DNA from: Blasia pusilla | Lineage: Eukaryota > Marchantiophyta > Marchantiopsida > Blasiales | Length of the DNA: 64,000 nucleotides | Direction: 5' to 3' | Assembly: GCA_050084515.1 (NCBI GenBank) | Contig: CM114274.1 | Span: forward strand, 17,856,001 to 17,920,000 | Shown here: positions 33,967-44,832 of the stretch, piece by piece | Numbering within the stretch: position 1 is the stretch's first letter | How the letters are laid out: each line of letters opens with the position of its first letter | Notes under the pieces: generated by a model | The model's input: only the letters and a program-made list of their open reading frames with translations | Databases searched by the model: none | What the model was told of the DNA's origin: nothing | Made by a program: the position numbers and the translations under genes

Positions 33967-35699
33967 GAAAAAGGACAGGTAACTCACAACATGTCTTTCA
34001 ATCTGTACCAACCTAAGTTAAATGTCCTACAAGACGTAGCATACTCTCTCCCAATTCAGAGACCACGTTCTTCTGACATATTTAATCATGGGAGCATATC
34101 CTTTAGATAAGAGGCATTTAATATGCGAGGAAAACTTCTTAACTGACTCTTCAAGGAACTCTTTGGACAATAGATTAACCATTGAAACAGGTATATTCCC
34201 CTTTCTATTCCTATTCCTATGTGGGTATTTCAATGGATGAGGATCATTTTCAAACTACATGAGACAACGCTCTAGAAAATTATTTAGTCCATTCTCAATT
34301 TACAAACCTTATTCACTTGTCATGCATCAACTACGTCAGTCTATCTCTCTATGTTCATCCTCAGGTTCCTTTATACTCAATAGAGATCTTGATAGGTTGA
34401 GAAAAGAGAAATCTTGGTTTCCAAAAGAAGACCTCTATAGTCAGCTCTCCAGGCATTCACTTAGTCCACAAGTACCAAGTACACCAGAATGGCATAAACG
34501 TCATGTTAAGGATATTAAGGATGGAGTAGGCTAATAAGTGGGACTTCAGGTCAATAGGTATGTATGCACAAATCCAAACCTATAGGATCTTGGATGTTAA
34601 CCTAGCCTACAATGCTAACACACCTTCCCATTGCGATTCTCTGCTTAACAACTATGTCACATCCAAGCAAGGAGGGTGTATGTATTCTTAGAAAACCCTC
34701 TCACCAACCATATTGCCGACTAGGTTTCCCACATTATGTAAACCTTCAACAATTTCCTTTGATAAATATGCAAACATGACAATGGGCATACTTTAGACCC
34801 TCTCTGAAACATAGAAATATAATCCCATACCACCCTCTAGCGTTATTACTCTAGGGTGCTCACATGAATCTGCAGAGAGTGACAAACATTGACTAGTCTT
34901 TTTACTTGATAATGTATGCACTAAAATCCAAACCTATAGGATCTCTAGATATTGACACTGAAACTATTCATTGCGTGGGACTTGAGAGCTTACACGAAGT
35001 TAAACTTAAACTTGTGTCTGGTGTTGTATTGAATCATTTTGTCTCATCTATTGAAGCTACTCTTATGTCCTTTCAAATACCAATTATATTCAGATCCCAA
35101 TCAGTAATGTAGATTGACTCCAATCCACCATCTGGCATCTACATGTACAACATTATACAAGAATGCCTCAATCCCTTGTATCCCCATTATAATTTACTGA
35201 AATAGACCACAATGCCTGGAATCTACTATGTTTACTCATTACTCGACAAACTATACTACCATGAAATTTTGCAACAGAGACCTCTCATCCACAGCACTTG
35301 GAATTGACTTTTTAGGTAATATAGTCTCCAAGACAATGCAAGTAGGCTCCTGTGTTTTATTGAATTCCACATACTTCACCAGTGGAATTAGTTCTTTTAT
35401 GGCCTACTTCTTCAACACATACCATTCAGATTTGATAAAGACCTTATTTCGATGAGTATAAGCAATTGGACTTACCTTCATGAATACCTTCTATGAGGTA
35501 TTGTCACCTCTATGGAATCTATAGATATGATCATAAACAAACATGCTATTGATAATCTATGGAGTTCAACTCATACGTCGGAGATTTTGGCTAAAAAAGC
35601 ATATATTCTATATCATTTTCTATCAGAGAATCTCCTAGATATTGTTAACCAGCCTACTCAAACAAATGTTTCCACATCTATTGTCATTGCATAAGCTAA

Positions 35700-36990
35700 T
35701 TCCCATCTTAACATTGATGCACTCAATGAGGAACAACAAGGACTATATCAAAAAATTAAAACAAAGAGCTCATGCTTGGTTCTTTTGCAAGGCTCTCCAG
35801 GTTCTAGTGAGGCTTAATTTGTTAGTTTTATATGTAAGTATTGGGGATCATAGGGATCAAATCTACTACTTACGGCAACCACAAGGATTGCAGCAGTCCG
35901 ATTACATCCTTAAGCTACAACAATCCATTCAAAATTTTTTTTTCCATGGAAAGAAGAGGTTCCATATATGCATGCTACTTTAGACGCAAGTGTTAAGTTC
36001 AAGGACTCTAACATCGTTATAATTGACAAATGTTCCATGTTCATTCCCCATTTACTTCAGATTATAGCAATGAGGCTAAATGAGACTTCCTCCTCTCAAG
36101 CACATGATCCTTTTGGAGGCAGATTACTATTTTTGGTTGGTGATATGTCTCAGCTCCCTCGATTTTGCAAACACATGAAAGCTCCCTTATATTCAACATG
36201 TCACCTCCTTTCCTCACCACTCATGTCCCTTGCTCAAAAGCATGATTGAGCTAACCACAACAATTCATCAATTTAATGATCCTAGCTTCTTAGACTTTTT
36301 CAATACTATGAAGACTACTCTACCCTCTTCTGACCTTATTCAATCAGTTCTTGGTAGATGTTTCATAGCAAAAAATGAGGCTATTGACTTTCTAATTGCA
36401 CGTACAACTATAATTTGTTTTCACCAATCTGATGTTTGTTTATTCAATATTGTATGCCTAAAGTATTTCTTTGGAGATGCCTCTATACTACCTATTGACA
36501 TCATCACAAATGCACCTCAGATACATGAGTTAAGGTCATGGCTAGATGGTCCAAACTTCCGCCAATTACTGTTTCTTGCTATTGGCTACAAAGTTATGCT
36601 CACATCTTAAATTGATCTCAAAGTTCAAGTAGCAAATGGTTCTCTTGGTGTGATGGAAGATATTCATTACAAGGAGGATATCATTGACTCAATTTTTGTA
36701 AGAATTCTTGCATCTGTTGAAACTATATCAGTTACAAGGACTGATTTCTCCACTCTAAGGCATGGCTCTGACTCTAAATATTTCAAAAAGACATTCCTGC
36801 TCTTGCTAGGTTATGCTATGACACAGCATAAAAGTCAGGGACTAATTGTCAAGGGTAAGTGTTTGTTAGTTATTTGCATCACCTTTTGCTCCTGGTTTGG
36901 TCTGTGTTCTGCTTTCTCGTGCTCAAACTAGAGATCAAATCAAGATACTTGGAAGATTACTTCCGAGTGATTTCTTTATGTTTGGCCAAC
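35700..36990 (+). pseudogene. PIF1-type helicase remnant, plus-strand copy
   Basis: PIF1 helicases unwind DNA 5' to 3', and transposon versions occur in Helitron-like elements. Motifs in order: LNEEQQGLYQ, decayed Walker A LLQGSPGSSEA (about 35779-35815), LLLTATTRIAA, TIHSKF (about 35925), Walker B NIVIIDKCSM (about 36010-36040), PFGGRLLFLVGDMSQLP (about 36112-36162), ELTTTIHQFNDPSF (about 36247-36290), GYKVMLTS (about 36585-36609), VANGSLGVMEDI and GYAMTQHKSQG (about 36808-36840). After a likely small intron, VLLSRAQTRDQI (about 36905-36940) follows. Stops and frameshifts occur near 35815, 35850 and 36610. Both ends of the helicase domain are present, unlike the Helitron at 15 kb. No HUH motif was found. 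Confidence 0.75.
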
Positions 36991-37299
36991 ATTCCTAGAA
37001 ATCCTTTTTTTTTTCTACGCTGACATCTTTATTTCAAAATGGTATCCGAAGATAATGTTGTAAGATACAAAGCTACAGGCAAGGCAACAACATCAAGCCA
37101 ACCTCTCATATATATGCAGCAAGTCCAGCAACCTCACTCTCATTCTAACGTCTCCATTGATTCGGAGCCTACTTCCGTTCACATGTGTGCGCCATCAGCA
37201 GATCCACCTCAATGGCACGTAATTCCTACTCATCCTACTTCTCCTATTCTACTCAACATTTCCCTTATCGCTCCTTCTAACGTACCTATAGGCACCAGT

Positions 37300-38066
37300 A
37301 AACTATATGGACTTCGCCAACATGATCCTCACCGACATTCAAAGCATGCTAAAGCCATATGCACCACATTATGTCCAGCCTACAAAAAACCAAATGAGAT
37401 TTTGCGTCAATCTTGGTCTCTCCCCAACATTCTGGGAAAACGGTGTGACAAACCGGGAGATACTGGGAATTATAAACCAAGACAAATCTTGGGACGAAAA
37501 GTTATGGCTTCATAACAAAGAAGCACCAGCCATAGGTAATATCTATATCATTAGTTTAAGATTTCACTCCAATTTCATGACCAACAATGACATTGTACTT
37601 CCATTTATATACTTCTACTCACACATTGCCTTATATATTCTATCTTTCATTCATAACCATCCAGAAGGAAGCGTTGTGTTACAGGAATATTTAGTTTAAG
37701 GAAACAACTCTTACACGGTCCCAAGCAACCATGTTATTTTCAATATCCTCTGGTACGATAAGACTAGATCAGTTGTGCACACTAAGGCATGAGTTTCACT
37801 TGCCTCTGCATTTGATTGTTGACCTCACGACACCAAAGGCTTCCCATCTCATTACTAGAATAAAGCTGGCAAGCACCAATGGGGAGCTCCCTGAGTTCAC
37901 ACCGCCCGGCCTTGATGATGACACTCCTCATCTTCTCCCCATTCTACCTGACTTTGACAACATCAATATCAAGTCTGAGCCCAACTTTTCCACATCACCC
38001 ATTGATCTTACCAACTTTGAGCCTGACACTCAAGTTACATCACCAGCAAAGCGCAAATGCGTTTAG
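37300..38066 (+). pseudogene. conserved C-terminal segment of the PIF1 element, function unknown
   Basis: Downstream of the helicase, plus frames read MDFANMILTDIQSMLKPY, FCVNLGLSPTFWENG and NQDKSWDEKLWLHN, then LDQLCTLRHEFHLPL and KASHLITRIKLASTNGELPEF, ending in a Pro/Asp-rich acidic tail and a basic KRK. The part from about 37690 matches minus-strand positions 48405-48629 residue by residue, through both DQLHTLAHEFH and KAFHLISKMKL. Conservation between two decayed copies shows that it was real coding sequence of the element. I do not recognise its fold. Confidence 0.5.
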
Positions 38067-38899
38067 TGCAGTTTCAAGTATGCACTTTCAGCATTTCTCA
38101 TTTTCCATTCATATGTTTCTATTTCTGATCGACTGCATTTCAAGCCATCTTGTTGTTTTACTTTTCTGCACACATACTCCTCTCCAACACAGTTTTCCAT
38201 TCATATATTTCTATTTTTGATTGACTACATTTCCAACCATCTTGTCGTTTCTACTTTTCTGCAGAATTACTCAACTCCACTACAGTTTTCCGTGCATCAA
38301 TATCATCACTATCTCACCAATTTTTGGAGAATTCAGTTCTACACATTATCCACGGCCATTTCATACACGTTTGAGATTTTTGCTAGAAATACATCATGAA
38401 AATTTCATCACTTTCATCACAAATTCTGTATTTTGTTCAAGTCCATTATAAACTTTTTCCAAATTTTGAACCACTTATTCATACTATAACTGTCTATCTT
38501 AGTTCAATTTGCTTTTGTTTCTTTCCACTATCCAGAACTACGTTTTTCATTTCCTCTTGGCTTTGCAATAAGCTGTTTTCATGTGTTCATTTCCTGCCCT
38601 CTTTATCTCCTCTATTTTCTCCATTCTCAAATCAATTTTGAGAACCACAGTTTCATGTTGCCAACCTGCATTCAACCGTAGTGATCCCACTACAAACTCT
38701 CCAACAGCCTCTTCGGGTTCCCATGTTCCAATTCAAGTCTCCGCCACACAAATTCATCACATATTGCTACTCTCAGATGGTATGGTGGAGCAGACAGAAG
38801 GCATACAGGGCAACCCCTTTCATAGATTCCTTGCTGCGCACATTTTTGTAGAATTCAAGCTTCACTAGACAGCACTTTTGATTACTTTTGGTCATAGTT

Positions 38900-40300
38900 C
38901 ACCAACTCCGCAGGCATAGCTCCGACCACGAGGAAGAATTTAATTCTTCTCATTCCCTGTTCGCGTTACGCTTCAATACATCGACCTGTTGCAGTTCTCG
39001 ATCTACCTGAGATCCATGAGTTACATCCACCGGCAGCCAGCTCGAGGTTCACAGCATCATTTCCAATGATCTTGTGCGCTTTAATTTTGACATGTAATGA
39101 AATTTCTGTAAATCGATGTTTCAGTCAACAAGGAGCTTCATACGACTTAGCACCGAGCTATCCACGATGTACGTGCTACAGTCTTCTGGAATCTCGCTGG
39201 AAGCGAGTTTTCCGGATCGACCAGTTCAACGTGACGACGTATGATTGGGTTTCACCGCCTGGCTATCTCAATTGATCGATCTCAGAGGAATTGGATCGAT
39301 CGGGAACCCTCAACTCGAGCCAGACGACTCTGCAGCATCGGATTCGCTCTCGATAGTAAGCTGTGTCATAGTCCACCATGATTAGAAACTTGCGCAGAGG
39401 AGTGACACAGTGTATTCAGATTATAAACGCAGATCTATGTGCTCAAATTCATGAAAAGTGTAGGAGACAATGAAGCGAAGTTCGGAGGGTTGTTTTGGAC
39501 AAGATTATCTTGCAAGACGTTTGATAGCCCTTTATTATTCGCTGCCACCAAGCTGGCTCGAGCTCGAAGCTTCGATCACTATCTTCGTCGAGCTCGGAGG
39601 AATCATGATCAATCGATATTGTAAGTGCACTTCAGTCAATTCTGCATGATATTTTAATGATTACGATCAATCGTAAACCCCACTACCTTTCCTACCTGAA
39701 TCTTATGTGTGCAGAATCCCACACTAACAGCTTCAGTGTATATAATTGTGCGTAACCAATCAATCGCTTGTAAGAACGAAATCGTATCACCACATCAAGG
39801 TTTAGCACTCCGACGATTAATTAGTATCTATCGAACTCACCCGCCGGAGGGAAATCTAGTCTATGTAACCGTAATGAAATCTGGAATTTTTTGAAGCTGT
39901 GGATCCAAACTATATCCGATATTATCAAATCTCGCAGATTAATTAGAAAACCAAGGAGCTCCATCTCCTCATTATTCATGCAACTTTGTGCGCATATCAA
40001 TTCAGCTCGAATCCGAAGAAAAGAAAGGTGACCCTTACTGCGTAGAGTCCAGACGTTCATCTCAATCCTCTCCATCCATACGCCCACCTGACCCTGGAAA
40101 TCGGGTTCGCCTGCCATTGCCATGGATTTCTGGGGAGGCGGCTTCCGCTGTCTGCAGTAAAGTGGGGCTGGCTAGAAAATTGACTCGCTCCTTCAGGATC
40201 CAGATACCGTAATTAATTAGCCTTGTAGTGCAACAGTTGAGGCCTGCGCATTGCTAGATCCGCAGCAGGTCTCTACTTCTCTCGTTGCGAGCAAGCTTAG
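38900..40300. other. 3' flank of NAR2 copy 2
   Basis: Less AT-rich than the neighbouring repeats. Short frames occur on both strands but none matches a family. It probably holds the 3' untranslated region of the minus-strand NAR2 gene and old single-copy spacer. Confidence 0.4.
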
Positions 40301-40305
40301 TATGA

Positions 40306-40941
40306 CTAGGCTGTCTTTGATCTCGCTTTCTCGGCGACCAGAAAGGCGATGAGGGAACCGACGGAGAACGCAGAGAACACGGCTGCAGCAATATCGAGCG
40401 GAACAGTCCGTCCGGAGATGGGCTTGATTGTGATCAAGTTTGTGGTCTTCGACTTGTTTGTTGTCTGACCGAAAGCCAACTGAGTGCCATTGCCGTTGAC
40501 GGCGTAGGCGCGCACGAAATAAGAGGCTCCGGGAACGCTCTTGGCAATCCTCCACGTCGTGGTGTTCCCAGATTGTGTGTACTTCTGCGTCTTGATTGCC
40601 ACCCCGCATGTCTTGTCCTTGTGCAGATCATCCTTGGTTTTCCTCCAAGCGCGATCGACTTGGCTCACCGGAGCGTAACAGAGTTTCAGCTTCACATTAA
40701 CATACGCGGCGTCCACTCCTGCAGTGGTCGAGGAGTTCAGACTCCACTCGATCACCAGATGATCCTTCCCTGCAACTGCAAGCCCTCCCGTGGAAACACT
40801 CTGACCCTGAATCTGGGCCTGCACTACCAGAGTTCTCGGGAGAGTGGAGAACAGCACCGTGCATTCCACCAGATTCCCCAGCAGACCTAGCAATGCCAAA
40901 GAAACTGCGACGCAGAAACTCATCACTTTGACTGAACCCAT
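40306..40941 (-). CDS. NAR2: nitrate transporter partner NAR2/NRT3, copy 2
   Basis: 211 residues from an ATG at 40941, with an unbroken frame. A signal peptide covers about residues 1-27, ending near LVECTVL. The core VKLKLCYAPVSQVDRAWR is at 83-100, followed by KDDLHKDKTC, giving Cys 88 and 112. YFVRAYAVNG (141-150), FGQTT (157-161) and IKPISGR (172-178) follow, then a C-terminal membrane helix at about 182-203 with a basic tail. It is closely similar to copy 1 along its full length, so the two are paralogues. The core here (VDRAWRKTKDDL) is nearer to the angiosperm form (VDRPWRKTHDEL) than that of copy 1. An NRT2 remnant lies divergently 1.4 kb upstream. Confidence 0.96.
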   Translation of the reverse strand: MGSVKVMSFCVAVSLALLGLLGNLVECTVLFSTLPRTLVVQAQIQGQSVSTGGLAVAGKDHLVIEWSLNSSTTAGVDAAYVNVKLKLCYAPVSQVDRAWRKTKDDLHKDKTCGVAIKTQKYTQSGNTTTWRIAKSVPGASYFVRAYAVNGNGTQLAFGQTTNKSKTTNLITIKPISGRTVPLDIAAAVFSAFSVGSLIAFLVAEKARSKTA

Positions 40942-41060
40942 GGCTGGTCGACGAATCGCCTCTCGGTACTACTTACAAGAAAGAGATCTCGAGAGCCGTG
41001 TTCGATCGGCGAACTCGAGAGCTGAAGGGAAGAAGCAAAACTATGGGCCTGCCATCAAGT

Positions 41061-41072
41061 CTCGCATATATA
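41061..41072 (-). promoter_or_regulatory. candidate TATA box of NAR2 copy 2
   Basis: Read on the minus strand this is TATATATGCGAG, 120 bases upstream of the ATG. The last ten bases are identical to the corresponding site of copy 1. The position suits a leader of roughly 90-100 bases. Confidence 0.5.
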
Positions 41073-41079
41073 GAACGCG

Positions 41080-42370
41080 AGGTGTCGCACACGCTGGCTT
41101 CCTGGACGGAAGCTGGGCAGTCGCGCATGCGCGTGGGGATACACTCAGTGCAAGTTGTCAGATCCTCCTGAAGTCGATCCTAGCCGGTGGCCGGACGGTC
41201 ATCGAAAGGTCTCGACTCTCGAGCACGATTTGCGCGAAGAATCCAAATGAATTGCTTCTGCAGTGCAAACAATCCCGTGCTCCTGCAAGCTCGAAAGGGG
41301 TGAGCGGATTCCTGAGAAGCCATGACCGCGATTCGTATGCGGAACGTTTGGCAGGCCGTAAGAGATAGGTCGGACTCGTCACACCCCACAGCAAGTTCTG
41401 AGAAGCGGCAAATCGTCGAGCGCATGTCTACGTCTTGGAATGGATTTGGCTGGAGTTAGCTCACACATGTCCTCATTCAAACTGGAGAATTTTGGGCCTT
41501 CCAGGTCGCGACGGAGCGCGGGGACTGGTGGCTACCTCTTGACGCGATTCCTTGCAGCTACAGCTTCCCCGAGAATCAAGACGTCCCAGGTCGCACGCCA
41601 TCGATCTCCAGATACATACAGTCCTCGCCTACGGAATCAGCCAGCCACGCTCCGGAAGGACGAGTTCACGGACCCTACTCCCCGCGAACTAACCCGAACG
41701 CCCCCAGAACTCACCGGCCACCATGTAAGCTTGGTCTACACGCGGTTCCGGTGTGCTACAGCAGTAGAGCTTTGTTACGATGGAATGACTGACAGCGGCC
41801 CTGATGGATTCGTCGATGGATCTTGCAAGAATGGACGACGGCGGCCCTGACCTTGAGGTCGGGACTAGGGCTGATGTCGTCCAACCTTCCAATTGATTGC
41901 TTCGAGACGGAACCCCGACTCCGAGGCGCTCGTCGGATGTTCGTCCCAGTGCAGATCTACCCCTCCCCTCTCCATGACATGTGAAGATTTTTTCAGACCT
42001 CATGGATTGGGTTCAGCGGGTCGACGCACAGGGGAACTCGCGTTCTCAAACGGCCCCGTAGGTCGATCACGCGCAGCGAAATTTGGGTTGGATGTGTTGG
42101 GTCGCAGTTTACGAGCTCAGGCCCCTTGCAATTGTCTGTGTGCGACTGAAGTACTAGAAGTGGAGTTGGAAACTTTTAAAGGATTCCGAGACAGAAAAAA
42201 ACATGGATACTTTGGCTCCTCGTGTACTGTTGAGTGTGCGCAGGATCGATCGATCGAGACAGAAAGACAGCCGTTGGGGGTTGTCCAAGGACTGTCATAC
42301 ACTTGGTAAGGTAGTAGGCCAAGGATGTCAACTTAGCTAGGGCGAGAACCTCCATCATCCTTCCATATAA
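41080..42370. other. spacer between NAR2 copy 2 and the NRT2 remnant
   Basis: This GC-moderate stretch has overlapping frames on both strands (for example 41440-41850 plus) with no family match. It separates two genes that would have been transcribed away from each other, so it may once have been a shared upstream region. Confidence 0.4.
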
Positions 42371-42760
42371 TTCGCTGCGCCTCCCCTCAATGACATGCCC
42401 ATCATCCGCGATACTCTCGATCGAGGGAGACATCGGAAACGCTGGAACTGCTCAGACAAACTCGTGTCGGGTTCGATTGCCCCGCATCACCGCCACGTGA
42501 GCTCTCGTGAGTCCTCAATAGCTACGGATGTGCAGTTCTTACGATAATAAGAAACGGTTGGAAATCTTACCGGACGTTCGCTCTTGTTTCTACAGAGGCA
42601 AGACTCGATCGTTGTCTGTTCCTTCGTAGGTGAGCAATCTCGCCACTTTGTATTATGAATACACGTGCTAGATCCATTTTCAACAAGATTGTCACTGGAC
42701 TCGCCAATTGCACCGCAAAACCTGGATTGATCAATCTGGGAGGAAGAATACCACCAATTG
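42371..42760 (+). pseudogene. fragment of a second NRT2 gene
   Basis: The DNA aligns by eye with intact NRT2 exon 1 from about 8500 to 8880, in order. TTCGCTGCGCC matches 8499-8509. CCCATCATCCGCGATA encodes PIIRD. GACATCGGAAACGCTGGAA matches the DIGNAG codons. TACGGATGTGCAGTTCT matches YGCA. Then come TTCAACAAGATTGTC, matching NSKIV, and GGACTCGCCAATTGCACCGCA, encoding GLANCTA, followed by AATCTGGGAGGA for the NLGG signature. Small indels shift the frame repeatedly, so no protein can be made. Nothing convincing of exon 2 follows. It lies head-to-head with NAR2 copy 2. Confidence 0.82.
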
Positions 42761-44748
42761 TAAATAAATTAGCATGAGAATCTGCTGTTATTTTCAATAT
42801 CTTTGATGTGCAAGTGCTGATTTTCGAGATCTTCTATGGTCTGTTAGGGAAGAGTCCGCGCATGGCAAGAGCAATTCCGGTACTAGTACAACCTTAGACT
42901 AGTATTTCGAGTTTATGACGTGTGATCTCTATCCAAATGATCATGGCATTTTAGTCCTTCAATTTGAACAGCCAAGATTTGCCGCGAGGATGTTACGCTG
43001 CAATGAAACTAGAAGGAGAGAATTCGAAGCTAAAAACTTTTCAGCTTGGAAAAAAGGTTACACTTTTGAACACCAGTGACACTACACTTGAGCATTAAGG
43101 TTCAATGTCACGCACCGTCAGTATCGCTCTCATTCTATGCAGTCTTAGACTAGAGCTAAATTAAATCAACGTTCTGGCCGGCCTAGAATCAAACCTTCCT
43201 ACAGGAGTTACTTTACATATCAATTTCACGACAATTTTACTCAAGTACAACCTAACTGTCAAAACGATCTGAGCAACTGCTTCATTATAGTATGCAGTTG
43301 GTTTGATCGGGAATTCGATTTCAAATTTGTAGATAACCAAATATGTTTGATGCTCTAGAGCTACAGATGTAGATTTCTTCTAGAATTTCCCAGGACATGC
43401 TGGAGGACGTCGAATTCTGTAGTTTTGAATCAGTCAATGTTTCCGGAAGTCTCCAGCGAGTCTGTGTCCCCCACCAGTTTGCAAATGGCAGGGGAGAGGA
43501 TGTTCCGAGTAAGCTCTTTCTCACATGAATATGTTGTCACAAATTAGCACCGACTGTACACGACAGAGACCCGTATAATGCTCGTGCTGTCCTGACAGTA
43601 ATCTTCCCAGTTATCCTCACGTTCATGTGTTCAAAGTTCCTGCAATATCCTGTCTACCAAGGAGCATATTATGCGAAGTTTCTAGAATGACAATGAGCAC
43701 TAATACGTCTCCATCACACCAACATGAATTTCAGTGAAAACGCCAACTCCGACAGGGGACACGTTTGAATTCCAATCCCCGATTAATCGTGGCCCTTTCT
43801 CGAATCATACTGGAACTTGTCTCACTTCTTCCTGAATGACTGACCCACCGCTAGCTACAGGTCCGTCGGAACAGGGTGAATCAATCAAGATTAACCCTAT
43901 AACCAAGTTTCAACCACAAGAGTTTCTCTATGATTATTCATGATCGATTACAGTCTGGAGAGCTCAAATCACAAACTGCATAGATCTGGATTTTGGCACG
44001 AGTAGTACAGATGAATGATTCACAAATCAAAGAATTTTTTGTCCAGAATGAAACATTGTGAAAACCTTACCTCATATGAAGGCAGACAATCTGCCTGCAG
44101 CCAAATTCAAACACGGGGGCGGAAATTTCCAATCCGTGAGCACTTCACTGAAAGTTTACACAGTTTTCAGTCTTTTAAGAATTAAGTAAACACCGAATTC
44201 AAAAAACCATTATTTCTAGGTTTCCTGGAAGTGATTCAAAAAAGTGTACTCATGCTCGGAAGGATTTGCAAGAGTAGAAAGAGAATCGGAAGGTGGTGGT
44301 AGTTAGTGTACTGTGTGAGATTATGTTATATCTTACGACAATAGGTCTATGAATGGGATTCTAAAATTAAATCGTTTCCAATGATGTAGAAATTCCTAGC
44401 TCGTAAATCTACTTGAGTAAAGATATGTGAGGGACCAGTTTGACTGTGTGAATCCCCCTCTGCCAAGTAATTTCAGACACAAAAAACTAAATGTCATAAT
44501 CCCATTCTGCCGATTTTTATAAGCGAGAAACTCAAGATTGAATTGGTGGTAGGAAAGATTGTAGAACGGCGTATCCAGGGTATACATAACTGATAAAGAT
44601 TTAATGGATTCTCGATGTTAAGTTGGAATGTGAGTGGCTGACGGAACGCTTCCATTTGCGCCTTGGCATGCAATTGGATTTCCAGCTTCGATGCTTCCGC
44701 TATGATTCTTTTCAGTAAAGTACTTAGATTTTAAAGTTTCATACTCAC

Positions 44749-44832
44749 CTTGGGCACGTAGAGACATCTTTCGAGCATTTGTGGGGCACTCAAGCCCTCG
44801 GTAAAGAGCAGCTCATCACCGCAGTCTCCCAT
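44749..44832 (-). CDS. possible orphan first exon
   Basis: ATG at 44832 on the minus strand opens 28 codons (MGDCGDELLFTEGLSAPQ and so on), ending CCCAAG|GTGAGT, an excellent splice donor at a codon boundary. I do not recognise the peptide and could not find a matching second exon in 43000-44740. It may be the start of an unknown gene, a remnant, or chance. Confidence 0.22.

Noticed and set aside
35700-36990. Interpretation as a host mitochondrial or nuclear PIF1 gene
   Set aside because: The sequence is broken by stops, the Walker A has decayed, and a second collinear decayed copy lies nearby, as expected for a transposon.
40217-40890. Other-frame ORFs around NAR2 copy 2
   Set aside because: Shadows of the NAR2 coding frame.
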